Shown one piece after another: positions 1 to 11,043 of a stretch of DNA of 64,000 bases. The stretch lies in NCBI RefSeq assembly GCF_000350105.1, contig NZ_CAIY01000027.1:310001-374000 (forward strand), read 5' to 3'. A program made the position numbers and the translations under genes. The DNA is from Richelia intracellularis HH01 (lineage in GTDB: Bacteria; Cyanobacteriota; Cyanobacteriia; Cyanobacteriales; Nostocaceae). The notes under the pieces are model-generated. The model saw only the letters and a program-made list of their open reading frames with translations. It was not told where the DNA came from and searched no databases. Position 1 is the first letter of the stretch. Every line of letters starts with the position of its first letter.

Positions 1-1686
1 GATTCTGGTTCGGAGTTGATTAGGCAAAAACTGGAACAATATCTAATCGATCAACCTTGCCCAGCATGTCATGGCAAACGTTTAAAACCAGAAGCTTTAG
101 CAGTAAGGGTAGGAAAACATAGAATTTCAGATTTGACAGGGGTACCCATTCGGGATTGTCAAAAAATGATTAATAATTTGGAACTTAGTCCCCGGCAAAT
201 GCAGATTGCCGATTTGATATTAAGAGAAATTGGTGCCCGTTTGCAATTTCTCCTAGATGTTGGTTTAGACTACCTGACTTTAGGCCGTCCAGCAATGACC
301 CTTTCTGGGGGAGAAGCCCAGCGCATTCGTTTAGCTACCCAAATTGGTTCTGGTTTAACAGGGGTATTGTATGTGTTAGATGAGCCCAGCATCGGTTTGC
401 ATCAACGAGATAATGGAAAATTATTGCAAACTCTCACTAGGTTGAAAAACTTAGGTAATACCTTAATTGTGGTAGAGCATGATGAAGAAACTATCCGTGC
501 TGCTGATTATATAGTAGATATTGGCCCACGTGCAGGAGTATATGGGGGAAATGTTGTGGCTGCAGGAAATATACAGACATTACTAAGAGCAGAAAATTCC
601 CTGACAGGTGCTTATCTTTCTGGACGTAGGATGATAACTACTCCTACTCATAGGAGAGAAGGAAATGGCATTAATTTAATTATTGAAAATGCTCATCGTA
701 ACAACCTAAAAAATATTAATGTCAGTATTCCCTTAGGTAAATTTGTTACCGTTACTGGAGTATCTGGCTCAGGTAAGTCTACATTAATTAATGAGCTACT
801 CTACCCAGCTTTACAACACCACTTACTGAAAAGAATTCCCTCACCTAAAGAAGTTGATCGCATTCAAGGATTAGGCGCAGTGGACAAAGCAATCGTAATA
901 GATCAATCTCCTATTGGTAGAACTCCACGTTCTAATCCTGCAACTTACACAGGAGTATTTGAGGCGATAAGGGAAGTTTTTGCCCAAACCATAGAAGCAA
1001 AAGCGCGAGGTTATAAGCAAGGGCAGTTTTCCTTTAATGTTAAAGGTGGACGTTGTGAAGCCTGTAGTGGTCAGGGGGTGAATATAATTGAGATGAATTT
1101 CCTGCCCAATATTTATATTCAGTGCGAGGTCTGTAAGGGTGCTAGATATAACCGGGAAACTTTACAAGTTAAATATAAGGGTAAATCTATTGCTGATGTA
1201 CTACATATGACAGTGGAAGAGGCTTTAGAATTTTGCAAAAATATCCCTAAAGCGGTGAAAAAACTACAAACTCTAGTTGATGTCGGTTTAGGTTATGTTG
1301 AGTTAGGACAACCAGCAACCCTTCTATCCGGTGGTGAGGCACAGCGGGTAAAACTAGCCACGGAATTATCCCGTCGTGCGACAGGAAAGACCCTATATTT
1401 AATTGATGAACCTACCACCGGATTATCATTTTACGATACACATAAACTATTAGATATTTTGCAGAAACTAGTTGATAAGGGTAACTCTATTTTGGTAATT
1501 GAACACAATTTAGATGTTATTCGTTGTGCTGACTGGATAATTGATTTGGGGCCTGAAGGTGGAGACAGAGGAGGTAAAGTAGTAGCTGTGGGTACACCAG
1601 AAGAGGTGGCTGCACATCCTCAATCTTATACAGGTAAGTACTTAAAACAAATATTACAGCAATATTCAGCAGGTAAAAGAGGTTAG
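1..1686 (+). CDS. uvrA: Excinuclease ABC subunit A, C-terminal part (5' end outside window)
   Basis: UvrA is the damage-recognition ATPase of nucleotide excision repair. It dimerises and loads UvrB onto lesions. The frame is open from base 1 and reads [13 protein letters not shown], so the gene starts upstream of the window; about 561 of the usual 940-970 residues are present. Visible in order: a zinc-binding CPAC near base 58, the first ABC signature [14 protein letters not shown] with Walker [11 protein letters not shown], the second Walker [10 protein letters not shown] (about 757-783), the second zinc module CEAC...CEVC (about 1057-1135), and the second signature [14 protein letters not shown] with [11 protein letters not shown]. 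It ends normally at TAG. No intein or frameshift is seen in this part. Confidence 0.97.
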   Translation, partial: DSGSELIRQKLEQYLIDQPCPACHGKRLKPEALAVRVGKHRISDLTGVPIRDCQKMINNLELSPRQMQIADLILREIGARLQFLLDVGLDYLTLGRPAMTLSGGEAQRIRLATQIGSGLTGVLYVLDEPSIGLHQRDNGKLLQTLTRLKNLGNTLIVVEHDEETIRAADYIVDIGPRAGVYGGNVVAAGNIQTLLRAENSLTGAYLSGRRMITTPTHRREGNGINLIIENAHRNNLKNINVSIPLGKFVTVTGVSGSGKSTLINELLYPALQHHLLKRIPSPKEVDRIQGLGAVDKAIVIDQSPIGRTPRSNPATYTGVFEAIREVFAQTIEAKARGYKQGQFSFNVKGGRCEACSGQGVNIIEMNFLPNIYIQCEVCKGARYNRETLQVKYKGKSIADVLHMTVEEALEFCKNIPKAVKKLQTLVDVGLGYVELGQPATLLSGGEAQRVKLATELSRRATGKTLYLIDEPTTGLSFYDTHKLLDILQKLVDKGNSILVIEHNLDVIRCADWIIDLGPEGGDRGGKVVAVGTPEEVAAHPQSYTGKYLKQILQQYSAGKRG

Positions 1687-2236
1687 ATATTTTTCTAATC
1701 TGCCCACACAAAATAGGGAATAGTATCTCAGTGAATGAAATAATAAAAGAACTTTATTTCCTCTTGTCAATTAGTAAGTAAATAGCCCATTACAAAATTT
1801 GTAAAAATTACGAGTAACTTACTTAGTGTAAAGCCACTACAAATAATTAGGCAAGATACCAAATATTAACTTTTAGGCTTTAGGGATTAGAGAAGAAAAA
1901 CCTGTAAAGTAATTAGACCATAAAAGCATATGAAAGCTTCCTATGTAGTCGATTACAGCAGAGAAATAGTACATTCTAGCCTCTTAAACTTATGTCTTAT
2001 CATCTGTGTATACTAGAATTATCATATTAGCTATGATTTTTTTTACTCTTAGCTCAAAGAACTTGCGTATAATTGCACTTCAACCCTGAATAGATTCCAG
2101 TTTTGTGTGATGTGATTAACATCATTTTTAAACTAATTGAAATTTGTACTAGTAAAAATTCACAAGTATTACTTTTTCCTTTTAATTAACTGGATTGATT
2201 TATATGCAGGATGACTGAGTCTAATAAGTTAAATCG

Positions 2237-2268
2237 ACATTAGCATTATTATTTACTAATGCTAATGT
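2237..2268. repeat. Perfect inverted repeat, 12-bp arms
   Basis: Arms ACATTAGCATTA (2237-2248) and TAATGCTAATGT (2257-2268) pair perfectly around an 8-base loop. It lies 550 bases after uvrA with no T-run, so its role is unclear. Confidence 0.7.
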
Positions 2269-2793
2269 TTCCAGGCTAATTCACACACCACCTATTTTTT
2301 ATAATGGCGATTATTGCTTGGAAGATAAATTTTCATAGTTTATATATTCACCCCACTAAGGCTTTAAGTATTACTCCCGGTAGTGTTTTCGTTAACAATC
2401 TACATTTTTCTTCCCACAGTCTGAGTAAGTAATAAGTAAACTGACAGTCCACAATTTCTGTTGTCACCGCAAACGTACTACATACTATGTTTTAATTTTT
2501 ATCAATTCGTAAGTCAATTCATTTTGCCTACAAGACTTATGTATTTTCGGTATTAATATATTTCAAATTTATCTATTTTGATACAGCTCATCTAGTTTTT
2601 TCGGGTACATTTATTATTGTAACAGCCACTATTTTAGTGTTTTACCTTATTCTATTTCTTATTAGTTCTTACCCTTACTATGTTTATTGTATCTCCTAAT
2701 AATTACCCTGATAATATCTTACCTATACATATATTCACTTTCATTAAGTTTATCTATTTCTTCCATGGCATTTTAAATACTTAACCTTTTAAT

Positions 2794-2901
2794 TTATAGA
2801 TAGTCTCCTTTTACCCAATAATCACCTGTGCTGGTCAATTTATCATTAACTGTTTGAATTTCCCACTGTCGAGCTTTAGATTCAACTGTTACTCCATACA
2901 T
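2794..2901 (-). pseudogene. Short remnant of an unidentified gene
   Basis: A minus-strand reading of 35 codons from ATG at 2901 to TAA at 2794 gives a protein-like text (contains SKARQWEIQTVND and GDYWVKGDYL). Its composition is balanced, unlike the K/N/I/F-rich noise of the surrounding DNA. A stop lies a few codons upstream, so if it is genuine only the C-terminal end of a gene survives. I do not recognise the family. It could also be a chance open frame. Confidence 0.3.
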
Positions 2902-3262
2902 ATTAATGTTAATCTCCAATAGAGGTCTTCACTCTTGTCAATATCCGAACATGTAAGTTTTAATATTTAATCTAAATGTCAGTTAAAAGTACATGTATTT
3001 TAATAAAAAATATGCCAAACTGGCAACATTGAATGATTCTATTTGTTATTTATGTATTACCGGGGAAATTTTCTGTATGTATATATTTCAACTAATGGAC
3101 TTCTGGTAATATCAGAAGCAGATGTATTGTTAGGATTATTTGGTAGCCCCATTTTTGCAAGATAATAATCAAATTTCAAAGAATTTTTATAAAAATCAGG
3201 GGTTAATTGGGGTATACAGGGAAGCGTAAAAGTAATTTAATTTTTTATATCACCATCAACAT

Positions 3263-5119
3263 ATGATCGGTCAGTTACTAGCAGGACACTACAAAGTCCT
3301 TAAAGTTTTGGGTGAGGGAGGTTTTGGACAAACCTACATTGTAGAAGATATTCATCTTCCTGGTAAGCCTAAGTGTGTACTAAAACATCTCAAACCTACT
3401 AGTACCGACCTGCAGGTTTTAGAAGCAGCAAGAAATTTATTCTGTAAAGAGGCAGAAACCTTACAAAAGTTGGGTAGTCATGATCAAATCCCTAGGTTGT
3501 TGGCTTATTTCGAAGAAAATCACGAATTTTATTTGGTACAAGAGTTTATTCATGGTCATTCTCTAAGTAAAGAATTACCCCCAGGGAAAAAATGGACTGA
3601 AACCCAAGTTGTCCAGATGTTAATTGAAGTATTAAAAGTTTTGCAATTTGTTCATTCCCAAGGAGTAATTCATCGAGATATCAAACCGGATAATTTAATT
3701 AGAAATACCTTAGATCATAGATTGACGTTGATTGATTTTGGCTCAATCAAACAAATACATAGTCAGACCACAATGTTAACTAGGGGGGCTAGTCAAAAAA
3801 TTATACTTCCCTCTTCCAAAAATCATAACGTAACAATAACAGTTGGAACTCCTGGTTATATGCCATCTGAACATATCTGCAGGTTTCCCCGTCCTAGTAG
3901 TGATATTTATGCTGTGGGAATGATGGCGATTCAGTCCTTAACAGGTGTTCAACCTCATAAGCTCCAGGATGATCCACACACAGGGGAAATTTTATGGCAA
4001 CATTTAGTTTTTATCAGTTCGGAGTTTGCCGATATTCTTACCAAGATGACGCGCTACCATTTTAAAGATCGCTATCAAACTACCGCGGAAGTACTAGAAG
4101 CACTAGAAAAACTAGTACAAACTTCTAAAATGGGCCTACCAATTCTTCAATCAACCTTAGAAACAAATTCCCTGCACGAGTTAACTTTAGAGTGGGAACA
4201 GGATGAGGAAATCAAAATACGAAAGATATTAGAACACCAACATAGTAAGAACCCCGGGAGAATTCGTATTGGTAGAGACCCAGAACAATGTGATATAGTG
4301 CTCTTAGATGCAACCATATCTGGATTGCATGTTGAGATTTTCTTTCATCCTCAAAAACAAAGATTTTACTTACGAAATCTCCGGCAGCAAAATCCCCCTA
4401 TAGTGGATGGGCAATTGCTCTTAGCAGGGGAAATGCCCCTGACACGCGGTAGTTATCTGAGGTTAGGGCAACAAGTATTTACTATTACTAATATTACTTG
4501 TAAGGATTACCCTGCTGGATATACACCTATGGAGTACATGAGTAGCCATGAGACTAAATTCCAGGAACCAATACTAAAGACAATGAGGTGGCAGCAACCA
4601 GCAAGACAGTCAAAGCAAATAACACCGGCATCTGCGCTTCAGAAAGAAACTATGCCTAAACTTCAGGAAGAAACTATACCTAAACTTCAGGAAGAAACTA
4701 TACCTAAATCAGTTCCATTTATACCAACTACCATTACTCCTACATTCTCACTGAATAGCAGGTTATGCTTAACTATTGGAGTTGGAATAGTTGGCTTTTT
4801 CACTACAATCACAGGCTTACTTTTATTTAAACCTGAAAATCGAGTTGCAGCTAATCTAGAACAAAATAATTATATTTCCCAAACATCCTTATACTGTCGT
4901 GAAGTAGCACCTACACGTGGCCGGGATTCTGCTGAATTACATGTTCAACCCCAAAGAAACTCTCATGCTTTTCAACACTTAAATAAGGGAGAAGTTGTTG
5001 TCTTTATAAAAATAGAAGGCGATTTTGTTAAGGTTAGATTGAATAATGGAACTCAAGGCTGGGTTGTATGGAATCAAATCAAACCTTGTAGTATTTCCAG
5101 TAGATTTGGTAGGGAATAG
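3263..5119 (+). CDS. Serine/threonine protein kinase with FHA, membrane and SH3-like domains
   Basis: A 618-residue Hanks-type kinase. The kinase domain spans about residues 8-290: glycine loop GEGGFGQTY (17-25), catalytic Lys41, HRDIKPDN (137-144), DFG (158-160) and VGTPGYMPSE. An FHA phosphothreonine-binding domain follows (about 345-420: RIRIGRDPE, ATISGLHVEI). Then come a low-complexity linker with a repeated KLQEETIP unit, one transmembrane helix (about 505-525) and a C-terminal SH3-like domain ending GTQGWVVWNQIKP. The kinase and FHA parts should be cytoplasmic and the SH3 part on the far side of the membrane. The substrate is unknown. ATG at 3263 is the natural start, with no clear Shine-Dalgarno. 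It stands alone between two large gaps. Confidence 0.92.
   Translation: MIGQLLAGHYKVLKVLGEGGFGQTYIVEDIHLPGKPKCVLKHLKPTSTDLQVLEAARNLFCKEAETLQKLGSHDQIPRLLAYFEENHEFYLVQEFIHGHSLSKELPPGKKWTETQVVQMLIEVLKVLQFVHSQGVIHRDIKPDNLIRNTLDHRLTLIDFGSIKQIHSQTTMLTRGASQKIILPSSKNHNVTITVGTPGYMPSEHICRFPRPSSDIYAVGMMAIQSLTGVQPHKLQDDPHTGEILWQHLVFISSEFADILTKMTRYHFKDRYQTTAEVLEALEKLVQTSKMGLPILQSTLETNSLHELTLEWEQDEEIKIRKILEHQHSKNPGRIRIGRDPEQCDIVLLDATISGLHVEIFFHPQKQRFYLRNLRQQNPPIVDGQLLLAGEMPLTRGSYLRLGQQVFTITNITCKDYPAGYTPMEYMSSHETKFQEPILKTMRWQQPARQSKQITPASALQKETMPKLQEETIPKLQEETIPKSVPFIPTTITPTFSLNSRLCLTIGVGIVGFFTTITGLLLFKPENRVAANLEQNNYISQTSLYCREVAPTRGRDSAELHVQPQRNSHAFQHLNKGEVVVFIKIEGDFVKVRLNNGTQGWVVWNQIKPCSISSRFGRE
4655..4702 (+). 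repeat. 24-base tandem duplication inside the kinase gene
   Basis: Two exact copies of a 24-base unit (4655-4678 and 4679-4702, each beginning CCTAAACTTCAGGAAG) encode two KLQEETIP octapeptides in the linker before the membrane helix. A diverged third copy lies just upstream (QKETMP). The unit is a multiple of three, so copy-number change would keep frame. Confidence 0.9.
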
Positions 5120-5233
5120 GAAGTTACAGAAATTCGTTTATCACAATGGGACATACTAAATTATTGAGCCAGTAATTAACCAATCGCTAAATAGTATAAG
5201 CAATATACCAATTGAATAGGAAAATCAATGATT

Positions 5234-5282
5234 TATTAGCAACAAGTAAATTTTATTTTATAAAATTTACTTGTTGCTAATA
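5234..5282. repeat. Perfect 22-bp hairpin after the kinase gene
   Basis: Arms 5234-5255 (TATTAGCAACAAGTAAATTT...) and 5261-5282 are perfect reverse complements around a 5-base TTTTA loop. It starts 115 bases past the kinase stop. A run of U does not follow it directly. It is likely a transcript 3'-end structure, but this is inference. Confidence 0.85.
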
Positions 5283-6202
5283 GATGATCTTAACTAAATA
5301 CCATTAAATGAGGAATATGATTTTGTATTTTTTTGTAACTAAATGATTTAAAACAAAATCAAATTATTTAAATAATTAAAGTAAATTTGCATCAAAGATA
5401 CTGAGATAAAATAAAGAATAAATAACACTATTTTATTAGGATATAAATCAAGACTTAAATTGAATTGCTATAAGCTCATTGACTTATAAAGCTTATTTCA
5501 AAGTTTCATTAAATAAATCAATTTACTACAGTAGTAAATATTAAGATAATTATCAATATCTCGATCTAATTGTGAAAAATTATACTGAACCAAGCAAGAG
5601 AATTTACTTTATAAAAATACTTCTCAGTCAATAAAATTTATTATATTAATAGTAAGGTTTGATTTTTACTCTTAGGTGACTCACAAATTTTAAAATTTCT
5701 GTGATCTTGGATAATTCTATTGTAATGTTTTCGAATTCCAGAAAAACTTAGATATGTTTATATCCTGTTTCACTCTATATGAAATGAGTTTATATCCTAT
5801 CTCATGAAAACTTATTATTTAGGTCTTATACACTAATTAAAAGACATATTGGGATAGAAAAACTTGCTTTTTAGTACAAACTAAAAGATAGTGAATACCA
5901 GGGTTTTAATAAAAGTATTTCAAAATATTTATTGGCTAAATTAGAGAATTGATACGCAGATATCTATTTTTTTTAAAGCAGCTCAGTCTTTTCCATTGAT
6001 ACCTAATTGTTGATTAATTTTCTATTCTCTGTAATTCCCTAAGATTTTAAATTACTTGGCTATGGCAAAAGTATGATTAATAATATTGATAGAGATAATA
6101 AAAGCAATATTTGCTAATATATTTTTTATAATTGGCTTTAATTTATAGAATTATAATAACCATGTTATGTAACATACAATAGTAATCATATATTACATAA
6201 GT

Positions 6203-6235
6203 AATTTATACTCAAATAGTTATTGAGTATAAATT
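6203..6235. repeat. Perfect inverted repeat, 13-bp arms
   Basis: AATTTATACTCAA (6203-6215) pairs with TTGAGTATAAATT (6223-6235) across a 7-base loop, in the middle of a gene-free stretch. Confidence 0.7.
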
Positions 6236-6692
6236 TATTAATGAATTTATCTAATTTACTAATTATAATTGTCTGATTTATAGACTGTTATTATAACTCT
6301 AAAACTAAAATATTAATACTCAAAGTTATGTTGTAATTTCTATTGTTAGCATCAAATGAACAAGAAACTTTATGGTAGTAGTAAAAATGTAAATTGCTAG
6401 CTATTTTTTACTATTTTTAGTAGATACATATCGTATATTTTTTTGCTAGTTGAGCTAATATGAAATTTTGAATTAATTAATTCTATTTTTTGTAGAGCAT
6501 AAAAATTGGAGATAAAACTTAAGCTATAAAATATAATCAACTGTATTTTGGACAACTTTATAAGAGTGATATCAGACATACTTTAATTATTGACAGTGGC
6601 AAAGTTTCTAGCTATACTCCGACGCAGGTTATTTGAATAATATAAGACTAATATAGTGATATGTTTAGCAAACATAGGGGATAATTTATAGT

Positions 6693-6890
6693 ATGGTGAA
6701 CCAATCTAAATTAAATCGTGGATTAACTCAGGGATTTAGGATATTCTTGGGAATTGCGATTGCAGTTTATATTTTACGAGGTATATCAATCTTGACTTTT
6801 ATTCCTGGTGGAGTGATTAGTTTATTATTTTTTATGGCAGGTTTTTTCGGTTTTCTTCGCTATATCCAAAGAAGATGGTGGCGGTTGTAA
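6693..6890 (+). CDS. Small two-helix membrane protein, conserved-type hypothetical
   Basis: A 65-residue protein with two hydrophobic segments (about residues 16-34 and 38-55) joined by a FIPGG turn, and an arginine-rich tail RYIQRRWWRL that suggests a cytoplasmic C-terminus by the positive-inside rule. AGGGG lies 12 bases before ATG. Its balanced codon use stands out against the flanking noise and I judge it real. The layout resembles small cyanobacterial membrane proteins of unknown function; no role can be assigned. It stands alone between two large gaps. Confidence 0.65.
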   Translation: MVNQSKLNRGLTQGFRIFLGIAIAVYILRGISILTFIPGGVISLLFFMAGFFGFLRYIQRRWWRL

Positions 6891-8501
6891 TATTCAAGGA
6901 ATATACAGGAATATAAAGACAAAAGTAAATAGATAATCTTTTTGAAAATATGGAATGTTCAGGATTATTAATAAATATTTTCTTGGATCTTTTCTCCGCT
7001 TTGAGTCGTTTAGTGTTAAAAAGCAAATATTCAAGATTAGAGTAAAACTATTTAATAAATTCTTTTGGAAGATGAACACTACATGCTTTTAGTAAGCCTA
7101 TATTAGTTCTTGTAGGTTATTGAATTAATTAAAAAATATTTATCTATTAGTTTATAGCAATACAGAATTTTACTTGTAAAGCAAAATTGAATATTTTAGT
7201 CAACACATTGTCATTCATGTCATCATTGGCTACTGTATTGACCTCAACTGATAGGGATATTTATAATAATTGTAGATGTAGTGATATTAATTAATTTGGA
7301 GAAATATTCTTTGCAATACAAATATTTTGGTTAATATCTTAAATTATTTTTACTCGTAATATATTGATTTAATAATGTTTAATAGTTAAGCTTTAATCAG
7401 CATTGCTTTCTTATTATCTACTTTCTCTAATCTCAGCTTAGTCCAATTAAAAATAAATAATTATAAACTATTAACAGTTTATGTTGACATTTAAAATTTC
7501 ATTCTGCTAGGATTAAAAATTAACTCGCATCATCGTTGTAAACTCTATCTTTTTAAGATAATTTGTCAATTTGTATTTAGGTTAACCATATAATATTGTC
7601 TGATAAATAACATTTGAAGCTAAAGTAATAAGTTTAACGTTCTCAAGTACTACTAAAATAATATGGGTTTCTTTAATTTCTAGCTTGTGAGCTGTGAAAA
7701 TCACTGAAAAGCTTGTAGCATATTGCAAACTTCTAGTTTGTGTTTTACTTGCATATTCAGAAAATACTATCGATGGGGTAAATACACCTGGATTTTGATA
7801 GATCTAAGTGTAACTGCAAGGTGAAATGTACCAGTCAAGTTTACCTTATTGAAGGATAGTTACAGACTTTGAACAAAAATAAAAGAGTTTATTTTCTGAT
7901 ACTGTTTCATGAGCTATATATATTTTTATATACTAGTTAATAGTATATAAATCACCCGTTGGTGATAGAAAACTTCTATAGAGAATATTTAATTTAAAAT
8001 CAAAAATTGTTTTAATATAAGCTTATCACTTATAGACATTTACCCTCAAGTAAGACAACCTTAACGTTATAAGGTTCAAATTATTCTAACTTTGATTGCA
8101 TAGTGTCTTAGTATCCTGAATTTGTTACAAGTCTTTTCAATTTCCATATTCCCCAAATAATTAGTTGGCACCGGCAAGATCTAAATATAGGAGAAATGCA
8201 GAGAAATTATAACTAAGGGGTAAGATTAGAAATACTTTTAACCACTTACTATTAATTTTCAGCTTATAATCAACCACTGTAATATATTCATGCAAATTTA
8301 GTTTTAGTAAGATGAGCTGCCAAACCAATTGAAAATAATTTACACTACTTTCATGCCTTTATATTGATTTTTCAACAATGAAGCGCACTAATGACTTGAA
8401 TGAATCTCGGTTCCTAGTAATTTCTTAAACATTACTAGGAGTAAGGATAATTCTAAACCTAACAAAGTTGGTAACACCATTCATAAAGGAAAATTACACC
8501 C
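6891..8501. other. Long gap before petM
   Basis: About 1.6 kb without a supported gene. It contains an 11-bp hairpin at 7925-7951 (TTTATATACTA / TAGTATATAAA) followed at once by ATCACC-CGTT-GGTGAT, and a 9-bp hairpin at 8413-8439. The petM promoter should lie in the last few hundred bases, but I cannot place it. Confidence 0.45.
8413..8439. repeat. Hairpin in the petM leader
   Basis: CCTAGTAAT (8413-8421) and ATTACTAGG (8431-8439) form a 9-bp stem with a 9-base loop, about 60 bases before the petM start. It could be a leader structure or the terminator of a lost upstream gene. Confidence 0.5.
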
Positions 8502-8600
8502 ATGGGCAGTGAAATTTTTAATGTGGGAATATTAGCCTTCAGTTTGATCTTTGCTGGTTGGACTGTGGGTACATTATTACTCAAAATTCAAGGCAAATAA
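8502..8600 (+). CDS. petM: Cytochrome b6-f complex subunit PetM (subunit VII)
   Basis: A 32-residue single-helix protein, MGSEIFNVGILAFSLIFAGW then TVGTLLLKIQGK. The MxxEIFN start, one membrane helix and LLLKIQG end are typical of PetM, a small subunit of the cytochrome b6f complex in the thylakoid membrane that takes part in electron transfer between the photosystems. AAAGGA lies about 12 bases before ATG. A terminator-like hairpin follows at 8624-8650, so it is probably transcribed alone ahead of ycf39. Confidence 0.9.
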   Translation: MGSEIFNVGILAFSLIFAGWTVGTLLLKIQGK

Positions 8601-8623
8601 GGCAAATAGAGAAACCAATAAAT

Positions 8624-8650
8624 AGCCCATTCCTACTGAGTGGGCTTTTA
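8624..8650 (+). terminator. Rho-independent-type terminator after petM
   Basis: AGCCCA (8624-8629) pairs with TGGGCT (8641-8646), followed by TTTTA. It sits 24 bases past the petM stop. Confidence 0.7.
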
Positions 8651-8761
8651 ATTTAGTTAAAATACAAGAACATGACTGGCTTATTTATGAACTGAGTGTT
8701 TACAGGTACTATTATAATAGTAAGATTTTTCATAAAAGTTTACTAGTTGTTACATAATCCC

Positions 8762-9748
8762 ATGACAATATTAATCGTCGGTGCTACTGGCACCTTGGGA
8801 AGACAAGTAGCTCGTCATGCTATTGATGAGGGATATAAAGTACGCTGTTTAGTTAGAAATTCAAAAAAAGCAGCTTTTCTGAAAGAATGGGGAGCTGAAC
8901 TGGTATGGGGAGATTTATGTCGAAAAGAAACACTGCCTTTTGCTTTGGAAGGTGTAACTGCCGTCGTGGATTCTTCCACAGCCCGTCCAACAGATTCTTT
9001 AAGTGTTAAACAGGTTGACTGGGAGGGTAAAGTTGCCCTGATAAATGCAGCTAAGGCTGCTCATGTAGACCATTTTATTTTTTTGTCCATATTAAATGCT
9101 GATAAATATCCAGAAGTACCTTTAATGGAGATAAAGCACTGTACAGAGCTTTTTTTAGCCGAGTCAAGCTTAAATTACACTATCCTACGTTTAGCTGGCT
9201 TCATGCAGGGTTTGATTAGCCAATATGGAATTCCAATTTTAGAAGAACAGCCAGTATGGGTAACTGGGGAATCTTCCCCCATCGCTTATATGAATACTCA
9301 AGACATTGCAAAGTTGGTTATTAGGGCTTTATCAGTGGAGGAAACCAAGAATAAAATATTCCCTATAGTGGGGACTTATGCTTGGAGTGCAGAAGAAATA
9401 ATTGGTGTTTGCAAAAAATTATCAGGAAAAGAGGTAAAAATTACCAGAATGCCTATTGGCCTACTTCGGGCTGTACGCAATAGTTTACGCTTTTTCCAAT
9501 GGAGTTGGAATGTAGCAGATAGGTTGGCATTTGCGGAGGTGATTGCTAATGGAAAGCCCCTTGATGCCTCCATGGAGGATGTGTATAAAGTATTTGGTTT
9601 AGATGCAAAAGAAACCACAACCTTGGAAGGCTATTTGCAAGATTATTTTAACCGAATTATGAAAAAGCTGAAGGAATTAGATTACAACAAAGCCAAAACA
9701 GGAATAAGAAAACCGAAAAAGTCTCCCTTTAAGAATGTCAATAATTAA
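8762..9748 (+). CDS. ycf39: Ycf39 / NmrA-like NAD(P)-binding protein
   Basis: An atypical short-chain dehydrogenase-like protein of about 328 residues. It opens with the Rossmann motif ILIVGATGTLGRQVARHA and continues with VRCLVRN, then TILRLAGFMQGLI and YMNTQDIAKLV. Ycf39 proteins assist early photosystem II assembly in complex with high-light-inducible proteins, linking chlorophyll supply to D1. I start at ATG 8762 (MTILIVGATG), because an in-frame TTG five codons earlier would add residues before the Rossmann strand. Its place directly downstream of petM supports the assignment. Chloroplast-type homologues are similar in length, so it looks complete. Confidence 0.9.
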   Translation: MTILIVGATGTLGRQVARHAIDEGYKVRCLVRNSKKAAFLKEWGAELVWGDLCRKETLPFALEGVTAVVDSSTARPTDSLSVKQVDWEGKVALINAAKAAHVDHFIFLSILNADKYPEVPLMEIKHCTELFLAESSLNYTILRLAGFMQGLISQYGIPILEEQPVWVTGESSPIAYMNTQDIAKLVIRALSVEETKNKIFPIVGTYAWSAEEIIGVCKKLSGKEVKITRMPIGLLRAVRNSLRFFQWSWNVADRLAFAEVIANGKPLDASMEDVYKVFGLDAKETTTLEGYLQDYFNRIMKKLKELDYNKAKTGIRKPKKSPFKNVNN

Positions 9749-9963
9749 TAATTCGGTATTTTAACTTTAAGTTAATCTCCTTTTTCCCCCTTGGCGCAAA
9801 TCCTATAAACAAGTATGAAAAATATTTGTTAATACTATCAACTCTCAACTATTTCCAAATGATTACTACAAAAATCACTAAATTTAAATTTGGACTAGAT
9901 TGTCTGAAATTTATCAGGATAAAATAATGTGGAGCATTGCCTAGATAATTTGGATATTTGAGT

Positions 9964-10881
9964 GTGCCAAAAGCAGGCATTATTTACAACAACGCAAAAC
10001 CAGTAGCGAGTCGCATCGCTATGGAACTTCAAGGGAAATTCCATACTGTTGGTTGGGATGTATTTCTCTCAACTGGTATAAATGGTATTCTGGGCTGTTC
10101 CAGTCCGGAAACTCCTGTATGCTATACTCCAATCCAAGGTTTAGCACCACCCGGTTTTGATACTGACATGCAATTCGCTGTTGTATTAGGGGGAGATGGA
10201 ACTGTTTTGGCTGCATCCCGTCAAGTTGCCCCTTGTGGCATCCCCATTTTGACTGTAAATACTGGTCATATGGGGTTTTTAACTGAATTGTATGTGAGTC
10301 AGTTGCCCCATGCAATTGAACATTTACTGACTGGGGATTATGAAGTTGAAGAAAGAACAATGGTAAATGTACAAGTCCTTCGAGAAAATGAAGTTCTTTG
10401 GGAGGCTCTTTGCTTAAATGAAATGGTTTTGCACCGGGAACCATTAGCTTCCATGTGTCATTTTGAAATAGCTGTGGGCAATCATGCTCCAATTGATATT
10501 GCTGCGGATGGTGTAATTATTTGTACACCTACTGGATCAACCGCTTATTCTTTAAGTGCAGGGGGACCGGTGTTATTGCCTGGTGTACCTGCATTGCAGT
10601 TAATACCTATTTGCCCCCATTCCCTGGCTTCTAGGACATTAGTATTCCCCAATGAGGAACCTGTGAATATTGTTCCTGTAAATACATCGAGGTTAGTAAT
10701 GACAGTTGATGGTAGTGGAGGTTGCTATGTAATACCTAAAGATAGGGTATATTTAGAGCGGTCGCAATATATAACCCGTTTTATCCGTCTCCAGTCACCA
10801 GAGTTTTTCCATATTTTACGAGAAAAGTTAGGTTGGGGTGTACCACACATAGCTAAACCAACATCTATGGAATCACCTTAG
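9964..10881 (+). CDS. nadK: NAD kinase (ATP or polyphosphate dependent)
   Basis: It phosphorylates NAD to NADP and so supplies the NADP pool for photosynthesis. From GTG at 9964 the protein is about 305 residues and begins [17 protein letters not shown] two codons upstream is possible but less likely. The GGDGT signature is at residues 76-80, followed by NTGHMGFL, the conserved NE, and [20 protein letters not shown]. Cyanobacteria often carry two NAD kinases; this resembles the group with an insertion before GGDGT. A terminator hairpin follows at 10940-10970. Confidence 0.94.
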   Translation: MPKAGIIYNNAKPVASRIAMELQGKFHTVGWDVFLSTGINGILGCSSPETPVCYTPIQGLAPPGFDTDMQFAVVLGGDGTVLAASRQVAPCGIPILTVNTGHMGFLTELYVSQLPHAIEHLLTGDYEVEERTMVNVQVLRENEVLWEALCLNEMVLHREPLASMCHFEIAVGNHAPIDIAADGVIICTPTGSTAYSLSAGGPVLLPGVPALQLIPICPHSLASRTLVFPNEEPVNIVPVNTSRLVMTVDGSGGCYVIPKDRVYLERSQYITRFIRLQSPEFFHILREKLGWGVPHIAKPTSMESP

Positions 10882-10939
10882 TTTTAGGTGACTATTAGAA
10901 GTATTTTCTCTGTATTCTACTTCAATTATAAATCTAATA

Positions 10940-10970
10940 CCGGATATCATAGGTTTCATATCCGGGTTTT
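10940..10970 (+). terminator. Terminator after nadK
   Basis: CCGGATAT (10940-10947) and ATATCCGG (10958-10965) form a stem with a 10-base loop, followed by GTTTTG. It lies 58 bases after the nadK stop. Confidence 0.65.
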
Positions 10971-11043
10971 GTATGTGTGGGAACCTTGCTAGCCTAGCAT
11001 TTAGGCTCAGCCAACATTTTGTCATCAACAGTCAAAAATTGAT

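Larger units (their letters stand above)
1687..3262. other. Long gap with little coding potential
   Basis: About 1.6 kb of AT-rich DNA between uvrA and the kinase gene. I see no conserved ORF. It holds one perfect hairpin (2237-2268) and a short minus-strand stretch that reads like the tail of a lost gene (2794-2901), both listed separately. The rest looks like decayed sequence. Confidence 0.5.
5120..6692. other. Long gap without recognisable genes
   Basis: About 1.6 kb of very AT-rich DNA, stops in all frames. Apart from the hairpins at 5234-5282 and 6203-6235 I see nothing that looks conserved. A 60-codon minus-strand frame at 6397-6579 has noise-like composition and is not called. Confidence 0.5.

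Noticed and set aside
10019-10492. 157-codon open frame on the minus strand
   Set aside because: It lies wholly inside nadK, whose motifs are clear; the opposite frame is a shadow.
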